A DNA stretch of 44,900 nucleotides. Source: Bacteroidales bacterium. GTDB taxonomy: Bacteria > Bacteroidota > Bacteroidia > Bacteroidales > UBA12481. Shown here one piece after another: positions 16,652 through 25,538 of this stretch (within the stretch, counting starts at the first letter, position 1; every line of letters begins with the position of its first letter). The position numbers were made by a program, and so were the translations under genes. The notes under the pieces were generated by a model. That model worked only from the letters and a program-made list of their open reading frames with translations, made no database searches and was not told the origin of the DNA. The stretch spans positions 1 to 44,900 of the forward strand of contig JAAYIP010000191.1 of assembly GCA_012523435.1 (NCBI GenBank), given 5' to 3'.

Positions 16652-17275
16652 TCAGGGTTGCTTCTTCTGCCGGTTGTTACCACCTCGGCGTAGTCGTTTT
16701 GGACCTAACCACAACAACATTCCTGTAGTGGTAAAAGTGAGCAGAGCAATGCTCATGATCGTGGTGTAAATCAGCTTAAATGGGGAGCCTTTGGTTTTAA
16801 ACCAGTGGTCGAAAATTGAACCGTCATGAATTTTTTCTATGATATCGGAACGTCTTTTCCCGATCTGGAGAACTTCTCCTGTGGAACCGTCAAGCTGAAC
16901 TTCCCAGAAATGCTCCTTGAATACAAACTTGACCATCCCGTGGTCTTTTCTGATATCGATCCGGTCAACTGCCGTCGAAAGATCGGGCGATACAGAATCC
17001 TGTAAGATCTTGCAGGCTTTCTGATGCAGCAGGTCAACCGGTAACCAAGTACTCAGCTCGGTGCTGGTTCCGCTGACAGACTTGGGCAGTAGCTGTCCAT
17101 CGCTGTTCTTTTTCCACCCCAGAAGGATCCCGGTAATAGCGATGACAAACAAAAAGAAAAATACGAGAATGCTGGTAGTCCGGTGAATCTTTCTGGAGGT
17201 GCGGATAGTTTTAACCTGTGATTGCCGATTATTGTTTTCTGATGTGTCCAGGTTGTTAGTTTTTGCTCTTTTCAA
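16652..17275 (-). CDS. PepSY-associated TM-helix protein
   Basis: 207 aa. The only start in the frame is TTG at 17275 (an upstream in-frame stop lies at 17282). Two membrane helices, about 33-52 (TSILVFFFLFVIAITGILLG) and about 165-190, flank a soluble region with a PepSY-like segment ending STGEVLQIGKRRSDIIEKIHDGSIFD. The motif KIHRTTSILVF at the first helix is typical of PepSY_TM proteins, often linked with iron or flavin reduction in the membrane. The nearby genes give no partner. Product placement is the cytoplasmic membrane with the central domain in the periplasm. Confidence 0.8.
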   Translation of the reverse strand: MKRAKTNNLDTSENNNRQSQVKTIRTSRKIHRTTSILVFFFLFVIAITGILLGWKKNSDGQLLPKSVSGTSTELSTWLPVDLLHQKACKILQDSVSPDLSTAVDRIDIRKDHGMVKFVFKEHFWEVQLDGSTGEVLQIGKRRSDIIEKIHDGSIFDHWFKTKGSPFKLIYTTIMSIALLTFTTTGMLLWLGPKRLRRGGNNRQKKQP

Positions 17276-17363
17276 AATCTGTCAAAATTTTTGCTCTCAA
17301 AGGTATAATTTTTCAACGTTTGCCCTCTGTCTCTGGCATACCAGGGCCACCTGTCCAGCAGAC

Positions 17364-18488
17364 TTAGTTGATATGATATCCCTGACTTCTGATTTCGAGA
17401 CTTTTGAACAGGTTGTACTTCTCTACATCATAAGGATAGTCCCAGCAGCCCAGACTATGAAAAATATGTCCTCCAAAGCCAGTCTTAAACCGGTGTAACC
17501 CATACAAGGGATGTGATTTGTCTTTACTTGGGGAGATTCCAAACATATCATATCCAGAACACCCCTTTTGTTTTGATATTTTAATGGCTTCCCACTGTAA
17601 GGCATAGGTTGCCATATAGTTACGATTCCTGCTCGAGGAGGCTCCGTAAAGGTATGACCCCCGGTTTCCGGAAATGATCAGGAACATGGCAGCTAAAGGG
17701 GTTTGGTCCACTTCGGCTATTAGATAGAACACTTCGGCCGGAGATTTGGTTTGATCCGCCCGAGCAGTAAGGATAGCCTCAAAATACCGAAGATCATTGA
17801 GATAGAGTCCATTCCGTTGAGCAGTTTCCGAATAGAGTTTATACCAAACGTTCAAATCGGCCAGATCTGCCGTTCGTACCGTAACCCCCTTTTTGTGTGA
17901 AATCCTGATGTTGTATCGGGTTTTGGGCTTCATTCGCATCAGGATGGAATTCAAATCAGCCTTTAAGTCGAGATATAATGTGTTAGTTGGCAGGATATTA
18001 GTTTGGGATTTTCTGAGGTTCCAGTGGATGGTGTTAAAGTTGAAGCGGAGCTCCTGCGACTGGATGGATGGCTCACCGATCAGGTTGCCCTCTGAGTCAA
18101 AGAAAGCCTGCTCTCCGGCCCAAAAGACTTCCCAACAGAGGTCATAGCGGATCATAAAGCAATTTTTTGGAAGGTAGGGACGAATGCATTCGGACAGTTC
18201 TTCGAGAAAAACACCTTGGAATTCATTTTCCGGCTCCAGTTCAGGCCCATAAGGAACATAAGCGATGCTATCGTTGTTGTTGAGTTGCTGGATGATCACC
18301 AGGAGGTCCGACTGGATGTTTGTATCGGTTACGATCCCGGTATAAAGGTTGCTTTTCCTGGAGTTGAAGTTCAGGGCGATTGACTCCTGGCCAGTCTTCT
18401 TTTTGACGATTGACCAGAAAGCGGTTTGTTGGACGATTGATGTTTTCTGCAGCTCAATGATCTGTTTTTTATGTACGTTGGATAGCAT
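17364..18488 (-). CDS. FemAB-family peptidyl/aminoacyl transferase-like protein (GNAT fold)
   Basis: 374 aa from ATG 18488. Two GNAT-like halves are visible. The N-terminal part contains YVPYGPELEP, as in FemX/FemA proteins that begin the second half with a proline-rich strand. The C-terminal part carries KPKTRYNIRISHKKGVTV and YLYGASSSRNRNYMATYALQWEAIKISKQKGCSGYDMFGI, the conserved core of FemAB enzymes. These transfer amino acids from aminoacyl-tRNA to lipid II side chains. Bacteroidota normally lack such cross-bridges, so another acceptor is possible. It lies downstream of hcp in the same direction, with a strong hairpin between. Confidence 0.85.
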   Translation of the reverse strand: MLSNVHKKQIIELQKTSIVQQTAFWSIVKKKTGQESIALNFNSRKSNLYTGIVTDTNIQSDLLVIIQQLNNNDSIAYVPYGPELEPENEFQGVFLEELSECIRPYLPKNCFMIRYDLCWEVFWAGEQAFFDSEGNLIGEPSIQSQELRFNFNTIHWNLRKSQTNILPTNTLYLDLKADLNSILMRMKPKTRYNIRISHKKGVTVRTADLADLNVWYKLYSETAQRNGLYLNDLRYFEAILTARADQTKSPAEVFYLIAEVDQTPLAAMFLIISGNRGSYLYGASSSRNRNYMATYALQWEAIKISKQKGCSGYDMFGISPSKDKSHPLYGLHRFKTGFGGHIFHSLGCWDYPYDVEKYNLFKSLEIRSQGYHIN

Positions 18489-18532
18489 CGCGGATACTGT
18501 TTATGCGTTGATGCCCGGGTATCAACAAAAGA

Positions 18533-18583
18533 CCCGGAAAGAGTGAATCCCTCTGTTTACGAGGGGTCCAACTCTTTACCGGG
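18533..18583 (-). terminator. Two-tier hairpin downstream of hcp, probable terminator
   Basis: The outer stem pairs CCCGGAAAGAGT (18533-18544) with ACTCTTTACCGGG (18571-18583) with one bulged A. The inner stem pairs CCCTC with GAGGG around a short loop. On the minus strand it is followed by TCTTTTGTT. It lies between the hcp stop and the FemAB start. The left arm can also pair with 18515-18520 (CCGGGT), giving an alternative shorter hairpin. Confidence 0.65.
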
Positions 18584-18608
18584 CCGTGTGTTTTAAACCG
18601 GCTTGTGA

Positions 18609-20240
18609 TTAAGCTAACTCGAAAATCTTCAGGTCCTCCTCTACTGTTGTAATTCCCTGAACACCAAAATGTTCCACAACTGCCTTGAGGATGTTGGGGG
18701 TCAGGAATCCGGGTAGGGTTGGACCAACGTGGGTGTTTTTGATGCCAAGGTACAGGAGGGCTAGGTGAACGATGATAGCCTTCTGTTCGTACCAGGCAAT
18801 ATTGAACACAATTGGTAATTTGTTGATGTCGTCGAGATTGAGAACTTCCTTCAGTTTTAAAGCGACGAATGCCCAGGAGTAGCTGTCGTTGCACTGGCCA
18901 GCGTCAAGCACTCGTGGGATACCGTTGATATCGCCCAGGTTGAGCTTGTTGTACCGGTATTTGGCGCATCCGGAGGTCAGGATAACCGTATCCTTCGGTA
19001 ATTTAGCGGCAAATTCGGTGTAATACTCACGAGTTTTCTGGCGGGCATCGCAACCCGACATAACCACCAATTTTTTGATTGCGCCGGAGTTAACGGCTTC
19101 CAGAACTTTATCGGCCAGGGCCATTACCTGATTATGAGCGAATCCGATGGTGATTTCACCATTTTCGATTTCGGTCGGAGGCTGGCAGGTCTTTGCCATT
19201 TCGATGATTTCGCTGAAATCTTTGTGACCGTTGGGCAAGGTTTTGTCGATTCGTTTCCACTGCGGCATACCTGTTGCGCCAGTTGTAAATACCCGGTCGT
19301 TGTAGGTGGTATGCTTTCTGGGTGGAACCAGGCAGTTGGTGGTAAACAGGATTGGACCGTTGAAGGATTCGAATTCATCCAGCTGACGATGCCATGCGTT
19401 GCCGTAATTGCCTACTAAATGCTTGTATTTCTTGAACTTAGGATAGGCGTTTGCGGGAAGCATTTCGGAATGGGTATAAACATCGATACCAGTTCCTTCG
19501 GTTTGAATCAGGAGTTGTTCGAGGTCTTTCAGGTCGTGACCGCTGATGAGGATACCCGGGTTTTTCCCAACGCCGATTTTGACACTGGTGATTTCGGGAT
19601 TTCCGAAGGTCGAAGTGTTAGCCTCATCCAGGAGGGCCATTACTTTAACTCCGTATTCACCGGTACGTACTACCCAGTTCAGCGCATCGCCCAGTTCAAT
19701 CGGTTTGGTGATCATCACGAGGCTCTTCTCCATGAAATCGTAGATGTCGTTATCCTCATACCCCAGGTTAAAGGCATGTTCCGCATAGGCGGCCATTCCT
19801 TTGATACCGAACAGGACATACTGTTTCAGGGAGCGGACATCCTCGTCTCTATCGTAGGTCAAGGTTCCACCCTCTTTGGCTTTGTTGTAAAACTCTGTAT
19901 CTGAGTAACCTATCCAAGTAAGGGATGGGTGCGATTCAGTCACAGTAACCTGTGATTTCAGCGAATCACGGAGAGCAATAGCTTCCTTGATAGCCTGAAT
20001 GATTGATGTGTCGTCGAAGTTAGCATTGGTGATCGTCATGAACAGGCAGTTGGTGATGTGCTTGCTCTCGCGATTGGTGTCAATGCCTAGCTTCCTGGCT
20101 TCGATCGTAAGATAGGATAGCCCTTGGCAGGCGAAGATCAAAAGATCCTGAATGTTTGAAGTCTCTTCAGACTTACCGCACACTCCTTTGATGGTACAGC
20201 CCGTGTTTTTGGCTGTTTCCTGACATTGATTACAGAACAT
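18609..20240 (-). CDS. hcp: Hydroxylamine reductase / hybrid-cluster protein, class I
   Basis: 543 aa from ATG 20240, full length. The N-terminal cysteines C3, C6, C15 and C21 have the Cx2Cx8Cx5C spacing of class I Hcp, which bind a [4Fe-4S] cluster and are typical of anaerobes. Hybrid-cluster ligands are visible in order: SGHDLKD (His/Glu region), [30 protein letters not shown] and [11 protein letters not shown]. The protein reduces hydroxylamine in vitro and is mainly tied to nitric-oxide detoxification and S-nitrosylation in vivo. No hcr reductase gene is adjacent, as usual for class I. The promoter contains a perfect inverted repeat (20293-20307), which fits NO- or redox-responsive control by a Crp/Fnr-family regulator. 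Confidence 0.96.
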   Translation of the reverse strand: MFCNQCQETAKNTGCTIKGVCGKSEETSNIQDLLIFACQGLSYLTIEARKLGIDTNRESKHITNCLFMTITNANFDDTSIIQAIKEAIALRDSLKSQVTVTESHPSLTWIGYSDTEFYNKAKEGGTLTYDRDEDVRSLKQYVLFGIKGMAAYAEHAFNLGYEDNDIYDFMEKSLVMITKPIELGDALNWVVRTGEYGVKVMALLDEANTSTFGNPEITSVKIGVGKNPGILISGHDLKDLEQLLIQTEGTGIDVYTHSEMLPANAYPKFKKYKHLVGNYGNAWHRQLDEFESFNGPILFTTNCLVPPRKHTTYNDRVFTTGATGMPQWKRIDKTLPNGHKDFSEIIEMAKTCQPPTEIENGEITIGFAHNQVMALADKVLEAVNSGAIKKLVVMSGCDARQKTREYYTEFAAKLPKDTVILTSGCAKYRYNKLNLGDINGIPRVLDAGQCNDSYSWAFVALKLKEVLNLDDINKLPIVFNIAWYEQKAIIVHLALLYLGIKNTHVGPTLPGFLTPNILKAVVEHFGVQGITTVEEDLKIFELA

Positions 20241-20282
20241 AACTGCTACGTTTTATTTAGTATTTATCTAAAAATTACGGCT

Positions 20283-20311
20283 TAAAGATATAACAATTCC
20301 CGATTGTCAAA
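20283..20311 (-). promoter_or_regulatory. Putative hcp promoter with an internal operator-like inverted repeat
   Basis: On the minus strand TTTG (20308-20311) precedes TATCTTTA (20283-20290) by 17 bases, close to the Bacteroidota consensus. The spacer holds the perfect inverted repeat ACAAT-N5-ATTGT (20293-20307). A protein bound there would block or position RNA polymerase. Confidence 0.5.
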
Positions 20312-20346
20312 CTGTTCGAGAGTCTTCTTGGAATATTTATTTAGGG

Positions 20347-21426
20347 CTAGTTTCCTCGGGTGACGCGCTTATCGATGTACTTGGAGTTCAGGATTCGGAG
20401 AGTGCCCATGTAGTCCAGTTTAAACTCAAGTAAATCACCCACTTTGTAATTCTTGATATTGTCATCTAGGTCGATCACAAACATATCGGAGCTGCCTCCA
20501 ACGATTGAGATGTTTGGATCGTTTGGCATGAGGTGTTTTTCGTCCACATCGAGCAAGCCAATGTCTATCAGCGCCCTGTAGCTTGTTTTGCCGGCCAGGC
20601 TCTCATCAAAAGTAACGGAGTTGCCATCCACATTGGTGCCCATTTCTCCATCAGGCTTTTGGGGTTTTTCGATCAGCTCGATGATTTCGGCATACAGTAG
20701 AAAGGCATCTGTCGCCATTTTTTTCAAGGGCTTATTGTTGTACACATCGGTTCCCAGGTAAAGGGTCTCTCCCACCCTGAAGTGATTGATGCCTTTAGGT
20801 AGTAAATTCTTGAAAATTAGAGGTATAGTAACGGATGATCCTCCTGAGACGTATTGCATTTTTTTGTTGAACTTGGCTTCAATGAGCTGTTGATAGAGGC
20901 TCAACTGGATCAACTTGTCGTGATTAGGTAGGACTCCATAGAGGCATGACAGGTTCGTTCCGATTCCGACAACCTGAATGTTCTTAAGTTTAAAGATCTG
21001 ATGGTAGAAATCGATGAGATCGTCCCGCATGATTCCCTCCCTCAGTTCACCCATCTCGATCATGATGATCACTTTATGAATCCGATCCTGCTTTTGGGCC
21101 TCTTCCGATAGTAGTTTGATTGTTTCAACCTCGGTGTTCATGCTGATATCAGCGTATTGGACAATGCTTTTAACAGCCCGTTTCGCAGGAGGTTTGATAT
21201 AGATAGTTTCGATCTCCGGATTGATCTGTTTGATCCGTTTGAGATTGGATACCCGAGAGTCGCACACCTGCTTGATGTTCAGTTTTAGCAACTCCTGCAA
21301 ATAGTCCCGATTTCCGCAGAGCATTTTGGTCACGACGGACCACTGTATGTTCTTCTTTTTGAATAGCTTATCAAGGTATTCAAAATTCGACTTCAGTTTT
21401 TCAACATTTAGTGTGATAAATGCCAT
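20347..21426 (-). CDS. PLP-dependent amino-acid racemase, alanine/ornithine racemase-like
   Basis: 359 aa from ATG 21426, overlapping the upstream GNAT gene by 26 bases. It has the fold-type III (alanine racemase N-terminal) layout: PLP lysine K34 in SVVTKMLCGN, substrate-side IMIEMGELREGI, phosphate-binding YVSGGSSVTIPL and NHFRVGETLYLG. The length and motifs resemble the ornithine racemase/YhfX group more than Alr, which has a separate C-terminal barrel. The substrate cannot be fixed; ornithine, alanine or lysine are candidates. Coupling with a GNAT gene suggests an amino-acid modification pair. Base composition is more AT-rich than its neighbours. Confidence 0.82.
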   Translation of the reverse strand: MAFITLNVEKLKSNFEYLDKLFKKKNIQWSVVTKMLCGNRDYLQELLKLNIKQVCDSRVSNLKRIKQINPEIETIYIKPPAKRAVKSIVQYADISMNTEVETIKLLSEEAQKQDRIHKVIIMIEMGELREGIMRDDLIDFYHQIFKLKNIQVVGIGTNLSCLYGVLPNHDKLIQLSLYQQLIEAKFNKKMQYVSGGSSVTIPLIFKNLLPKGINHFRVGETLYLGTDVYNNKPLKKMATDAFLLYAEIIELIEKPQKPDGEMGTNVDGNSVTFDESLAGKTSYRALIDIGLLDVDEKHLMPNDPNISIVGGSSDMFVIDLDDNIKNYKVGDLLEFKLDYMGTLRILNSKYIDKRVTRGN

Positions 21427-21871
21427 TGCTATTTTTTAGGTATCGCATTTCAAGGTATTTATTCGTAAACCCAATTTTTTCATACAGATACCTTGCCGGG
21501 TTGTCCGGTTCAACATGCAGCGCGACATTTCCCTCGGCAGTCTCCAAAGCTTTCAGCATCATCTCCTTGCCGATACCTTTGCCGCGCATATCATGATGAG
21601 TTGCAATATAGACCAGGATATTTTCGGGGATATAACCTTTCATTCCGGTCTTATTGACTACTACTACGCATGCAGTATCTTCGTTTTCAAAGGATTGCAG
21701 AACGAACCCCCCAAATGAGGGACCCTCCTTTAGGGCGAAATTCACGACTTTTTCAATATCCTGTTTTGCATCACCAAAGTTTTCCAGGTGATGAAACAGA
21801 AAGTTCACTATTTGTTCTTTTTCTTTCAGATTCGGCTTGTTTTCTTCATTGAATAGTTTGATCTTCCTCAT
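21401..21871 (-). CDS. GNAT-family N-acetyltransferase
   Basis: 156 aa from ATG 21871. The acetyl-CoA loop is MRGKGIGKEMMLKAL (R/Q-x-x-G-x-G/A signature), preceded by the strand ILVYIATHHD and followed by VALHVEPDNPARYLYEKIGF, the typical last part of the GNAT fold. Its 3' end overlaps the racemase start, so the two are translated from one message. The leader upstream is about 120 bases long and holds a hairpin (21935-21958). The acceptor is unknown; an amino acid made or used by the racemase is a reasonable guess. Confidence 0.85.
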   Translation of the reverse strand: MRKIKLFNEENKPNLKEKEQIVNFLFHHLENFGDAKQDIEKVVNFALKEGPSFGGFVLQSFENEDTACVVVVNKTGMKGYIPENILVYIATHHDMRGKGIGKEMMLKALETAEGNVALHVEPDNPARYLYEKIGFTNKYLEMRYLKNSNGIYHTKC

Positions 21872-21934
21872 TGTAAATAGTTTATATTATTAAAGATGTT
21901 AAAGGGGATTTGCTTGGGGTCAAATATGTAAACG

Positions 21935-21958
21935 GGATCCTGTAGTTGACAGGCATCC
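21935..21958 (-). other. Hairpin in the leader of the GNAT-racemase message
   Basis: GGAT-CCTGT (21935-21943) pairs with ACAGG-C-ATCC (21949-21958), nine base pairs with one bulged base and a 5-base loop. It lies inside the predicted 5' leader. No known riboswitch class is recognised and no T-tract follows. Confidence 0.4.
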
Positions 21959-21996
21959 GGATCGATGTATGCATTAATTGATGACCCACTAAATAG

Positions 21997-22028
21997 CAAA
22001 GGTAATCAAAAAAGCACAAAAAGCCAAA
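21997..22028 (-). promoter_or_regulatory. Putative promoter of the GNAT-racemase operon
   Basis: TTTG (22025-22028) and TACCTTTG (21997-22004) on the minus strand, 20 bases apart, match both boxes of the Bacteroidota consensus. The implied start near 21990 leaves an unusually long leader of about 118 bases. Confidence 0.55.
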
Positions 22029-22136
22029 TCAATAGTATTTATAGATCTGATAAATAATTGATTAGCGTTTCGGCTGTGAGGCTTAGGTTAACGGAACAAC
22101 CTATCTCCTCAAGATTATTGGTCAGCTTTGGAATGT

Positions 22137-22949
22137 TTATCCATTGTGGACGTGAACATCCATTTGTGGGAATGGGATATTTAGACCTTCGGATGCAAAG
22201 GAATGGTAGATTTTTTCATTCATCGAGAAAAGGACATCCCAGTAATCAGCCGCATTGACCCAAGCGCGGACTGCAAAATTCACCGAGCTGTTACCCAGTT
22301 CGGAAACGGCGATGAAAACCTCAGGGTCGTTAAGAATTCTGTGATCTTCATTCGCTAGCCGTTTGATCACTGCTTTTGCTTTATCCACATCATCGCCATA
22401 ACCTATCCCAAAAGTCCAATCGACTCGTCGTTTCTCTTCGGTTGAATAGTTGGTCATGGAAGAATTGGAGAGCCCGCCATTAGGAATGATTATCGTCTTA
22501 TTGTCTGGAGTTTTTAGGATTGTGTTAAAGATTTGGATTTCGCGGACCGTCCCTGAATGTCCTTGAGCATCAATATAATCGCCTACTTTAAAAGGCTTGA
22601 ATATCAATATCATGACACCACCGGCAAAGTTTTGCAGTGTACCGGACAAGGCCATACCTACAGCCAGGCCGGCAGCACCCAAGATGGCGATAAACGAGGT
22701 CATTTCAATTCCTATCATGCCAAGCACGCTGATAATCAGCGAGGCTTTCAGGAGGATAGAGACAGTCCCTTTTAAGAATGGTTTTAAAGAGGCATCGGTG
22801 TTTCGTTTATCAAGCATTTTTTCGAATGCTCGGGTTAGGGTTTTGATCACCCAACCGCCTATAATTAGTACAAGAATAGCGCCTATCAGTTTAGGGCCAT
22901 ATTCAACTGCCATGCTTGTCAACTTTTCACCTACATTTTCCAAATTCAT
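22137..22949 (-). CDS. mscS: Small-conductance mechanosensitive channel, MscS family
   Basis: 270 aa from ATG 22949, preceded by AAGGAG, an unusually good ribosome-binding site for this window. The three-helix layout is clear: TM1 about 17-38, TM2 about 62-82, and the pore-lining TM3 with the Gly/Ala pattern GAAGLAVGMALSGTLQNFAGG. The beta domain FKPFKVGDYIDAQGHSGTVREI follows, then the C-terminal alpha/beta part. It opens under membrane tension during osmotic downshock. No partner gene is adjacent; the upstream gene (hppA) ends in its own terminator. Confidence 0.95.
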   Translation of the reverse strand: MNLENVGEKLTSMAVEYGPKLIGAILVLIIGGWVIKTLTRAFEKMLDKRNTDASLKPFLKGTVSILLKASLIISVLGMIGIEMTSFIAILGAAGLAVGMALSGTLQNFAGGVMILIFKPFKVGDYIDAQGHSGTVREIQIFNTILKTPDNKTIIIPNGGLSNSSMTNYSTEEKRRVDWTFGIGYGDDVDKAKAVIKRLANEDHRILNDPEVFIAVSELGNSSVNFAVRAWVNAADYWDVLFSMNEKIYHSFASEGLNIPFPQMDVHVHNG

Positions 22950-23053
22950 GTCTGCTCCTTATTAGATTTAGTTAGTTGATTATGATATCAAACTGGTACG
23001 ATCAACCCTAAAAATAGTAACAATTTCGTGAACTGAAAGTTTTGATAAAGCAA

Positions 23054-23087
23054 AAAAGGCTAGAAGGTGTGGACCTAATAGCCTTTT
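23054..23087 (-). terminator. Rho-independent terminator of hppA
   Basis: AAAAGGCTA (23054-23062) pairs with TAGCCTTTT (23079-23087), with an inner AGGT/ACCT stem. On the minus strand it is followed by TTTTTTGC. It sits about 20 bases after the hppA stop codon. Confidence 0.8.
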
Positions 23088-23107
23088 AAATAGAGGGTTA
23101 GGGAATT

Positions 23108-25381
23108 TTAAAAAAGACTATAGACTACGGTAACTCCCGACATCACCACTGATACCATCGTCATTAATTTAATGAGAATATTGAGCGAGGGTCCTGATGT
23201 GTCTTTGAATGGATCTCCAACGGTATCGCCTACCACGCTTGCTTTATGTGCTTCGGAATTTTTGCCTCCGAAGTTTCCTTTTTCGATGAATTTTTTGGCA
23301 TTATCCCAGGCGCCACCGGAGTTGTTAAGCATAATAGCTAAGGTAAATCCGGTAGTAAGAGTGCCCATTAGAAGGCCTACGACCCCGGCTACTCCTAGTA
23401 CTAAACCAACTGCCACCGGTACAATAATCGCCAGTAACGATGGGAATATCATCTCTTTCTGAGCTCCTTTGGTTGAGATGGCAACACATTTGGCATATTC
23501 AGGCTTCCCTTCACCGGTAAGAATTCCGGGGATTTCTCTAAATTGACGTCGAACCTCATCAACCATATCGCCTGCGGCCCGGCCTACTGCTTTCATGGTT
23601 ATAGCACTAAAAACAAAGGCCATCATAGCTCCAATAAATAACCCTCCCAGCAGCCTGGGGTTGAATAACGACAGATCGTAGAAAGAAGAAAAATCGCGTA
23701 GGGATGCTTCACTAATGAAAACCTGACTGGCGCCTTCAACCATGGTTTCGGAACCATCCATAATGAACTGAATGCCATTTTGTGCCATTGTCTCGCCCTG
23801 ATGGATCAGATCTTTTATCCAAATTTTAACTTCTTCCATGTACGCTGCAAGCAGTGCCATGGCTGTTAAAGCAGCCGAACCAATAGCAAAACCTTTTCCG
23901 GTTGCGGCGGTTGTGTTGCCTAAAGCATCGAGGGCGTCGGTACGTTCACGTACTTCTGCTGGCAATTTGCTCATTTCGGCGTTACCTCCGGCATTGTCGG
24001 CAATTGGTCCAAATGCGTCGGTAGCTAGGGTGATTCCCAGAGTGGAGAGCATCCCTACAGCGGCAAAACCGATTCCATATACACCAGCGGAGAAATTTGT
24101 GAATCCACCGGCAAAACCATAGGCTCCAATAATTCCCAGAACAATGGTAACTACTGGCAACCAGGTTGACATCATGCCAGTTGCAATACCATCGATAATG
24201 GTTGTTGCTGGCCCTTGCTGGGCTTGTTTGGCAATTCCTTTGGTTGGTTTGTATTCGTCAGAAGTATATCGCTCAGTTCCTTGTCCGATAATTGTTCCGG
24301 CAACTAAACCGACCACAACAGCGCCAACAATACCCCAAGTGATCATGCCGGCAAAAGCCATGATAACGACCACAGCAATAATGAGTATCGTACTTCCACC
24401 GGTGCCCAATAACAGGGCATTAAGCAAATTCTTTTGAGTGGCCGATTCTTTGGTGCGAACCATAAAAATGCCGATAATTGACAGGATAATTCCGACTGCG
24501 GCTACAATCATTGGGGCAAGCACATTAGCTGTTTGTTCGGCAGCGTTTACCGAAAGTGCAGCACCTAACGCCGCCGTTGCCAGTATTGAGCCGGCATATG
24601 ATTCATACAGGTCAGCTCCCATTCCAGCTACATCCCCTACATTGTCGCCTACATTATCTGCAATGGTTGCAGGGTTACGGGGATCGTCTTCAGGTATTCC
24701 GGCTTCAACCTTGCCAACCAAATCGGCACCTACATCAGCAGCTTTGGTGTAAATCCCTCCGCCAACACGGGCGAATAGAGCCTGGGTTGAAGCACCCATC
24801 CCGAAAGTCAGCATAATGGCTGTAATCTCAACCAATTTGTGCGATTCTTCAGTGCCGGCTTTTACAAAGTCGAGTCCTAAAAATGTGAGACCTTGTTGCA
24901 TATGCTCGGCGGTGTATACCAGTTTGGTTAAAATAAGATACCACAGTGAAATGTCGAGTAAGGCAAAACCTACCACAACCAATCCCATTACGGCTCCACT
25001 ACGAAAAGCAACTTTAAGTCCTTTGTTTAACGATACAGAAGCTCCTTGAGCGGTACGTGCCGAAGCATTGGTGGCTGTTTTCATTCCCAGATACCCGCAT
25101 AATCCTGAAAAGAAGCCCCCGGTTAAAAACGCTATGGGTACAAACGGATTTTGTACTCCCATATAGGCCAAAATCGTGAGGACAATGAGAATTACAACAA
25201 ATACAATGGTAACAACACGGTATTGACGAGAGAGATAAGCCATGGCTCCTTCGCGGACATACTGTGCTATTTCTTTCATCTTGTCATTACCCTCTGGGTT
25301 TTTCATCATCGACTTGTAGAAAAACCAGGCAAATACCAGTGCGATTACAGCTGAAAGTGGTATTAAGAAGAAGTAATCCAT
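23108..25381 (-). CDS. hppA: K+-dependent membrane pyrophosphatase (H+ and/or Na+ pumping)
   Basis: 757 aa from ATG 25381, with about 16 membrane helices. The PPi-binding motif DVGADLVGKVEAGIPEDDPRNPATIADNVGDNVGD begins at about 216 in substance (DVGADLVGKVE and DDPRNPATIADNVGDN). Late catalytic motifs are DAFGPIADNAGGNAEM and, near the C-terminus, VGDTVGDPFKDTSGPSLN. The GNTTAATG stretch (488-495) has Ala where K+-independent enzymes have Lys, which marks the K+-dependent type. That group includes H+, Na+ and dual Na+/H+ pumps; the ion cannot be fixed by eye. The enzyme recovers energy from PPi made in biosynthesis, common in anaerobes. It stands alone with its own terminator. Confidence 0.96.
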   Translation of the reverse strand: MDYFFLIPLSAVIALVFAWFFYKSMMKNPEGNDKMKEIAQYVREGAMAYLSRQYRVVTIVFVVILIVLTILAYMGVQNPFVPIAFLTGGFFSGLCGYLGMKTATNASARTAQGASVSLNKGLKVAFRSGAVMGLVVVGFALLDISLWYLILTKLVYTAEHMQQGLTFLGLDFVKAGTEESHKLVEITAIMLTFGMGASTQALFARVGGGIYTKAADVGADLVGKVEAGIPEDDPRNPATIADNVGDNVGDVAGMGADLYESYAGSILATAALGAALSVNAAEQTANVLAPMIVAAVGIILSIIGIFMVRTKESATQKNLLNALLLGTGGSTILIIAVVVIMAFAGMITWGIVGAVVVGLVAGTIIGQGTERYTSDEYKPTKGIAKQAQQGPATTIIDGIATGMMSTWLPVVTIVLGIIGAYGFAGGFTNFSAGVYGIGFAAVGMLSTLGITLATDAFGPIADNAGGNAEMSKLPAEVRERTDALDALGNTTAATGKGFAIGSAALTAMALLAAYMEEVKIWIKDLIHQGETMAQNGIQFIMDGSETMVEGASQVFISEASLRDFSSFYDLSLFNPRLLGGLFIGAMMAFVFSAITMKAVGRAAGDMVDEVRRQFREIPGILTGEGKPEYAKCVAISTKGAQKEMIFPSLLAIIVPVAVGLVLGVAGVVGLLMGTLTTGFTLAIMLNNSGGAWDNAKKFIEKGNFGGKNSEAHKASVVGDTVGDPFKDTSGPSLNILIKLMTMVSVVMSGVTVVYSLF

Positions 25382-25417
25382 ATGTTTAGTTTTTATCTAG
25401 TTAATTTCATTAGGCAA

Positions 25418-25425
25418 CAAAAATA
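25418..25425 (-). promoter_or_regulatory. -7 box TATTTTTG of hppA
   Basis: Exact TAnnTTTG match on the minus strand, 36 bases before the ATG. No clean TTG is seen at the -33 distance. Confidence 0.4.
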
Positions 25426-25538
25426 AGGGCTGAAATTACAATTTTATCACAGAAATCCATGTCCCAAAATTCTTATGTTTTGTGTATTGGTTTTCAGTGA
25501 ACGGTTCGAAAATTTGACTAGTTCAGCCTTTCCCTTTA

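Noticed and set aside
23172-25354. Several plus-strand frames opposite hppA with Ala/Pro/Thr-rich products
   Set aside because: Low-complexity reverse reads of a membrane protein gene; no starts with promoters and no domains.
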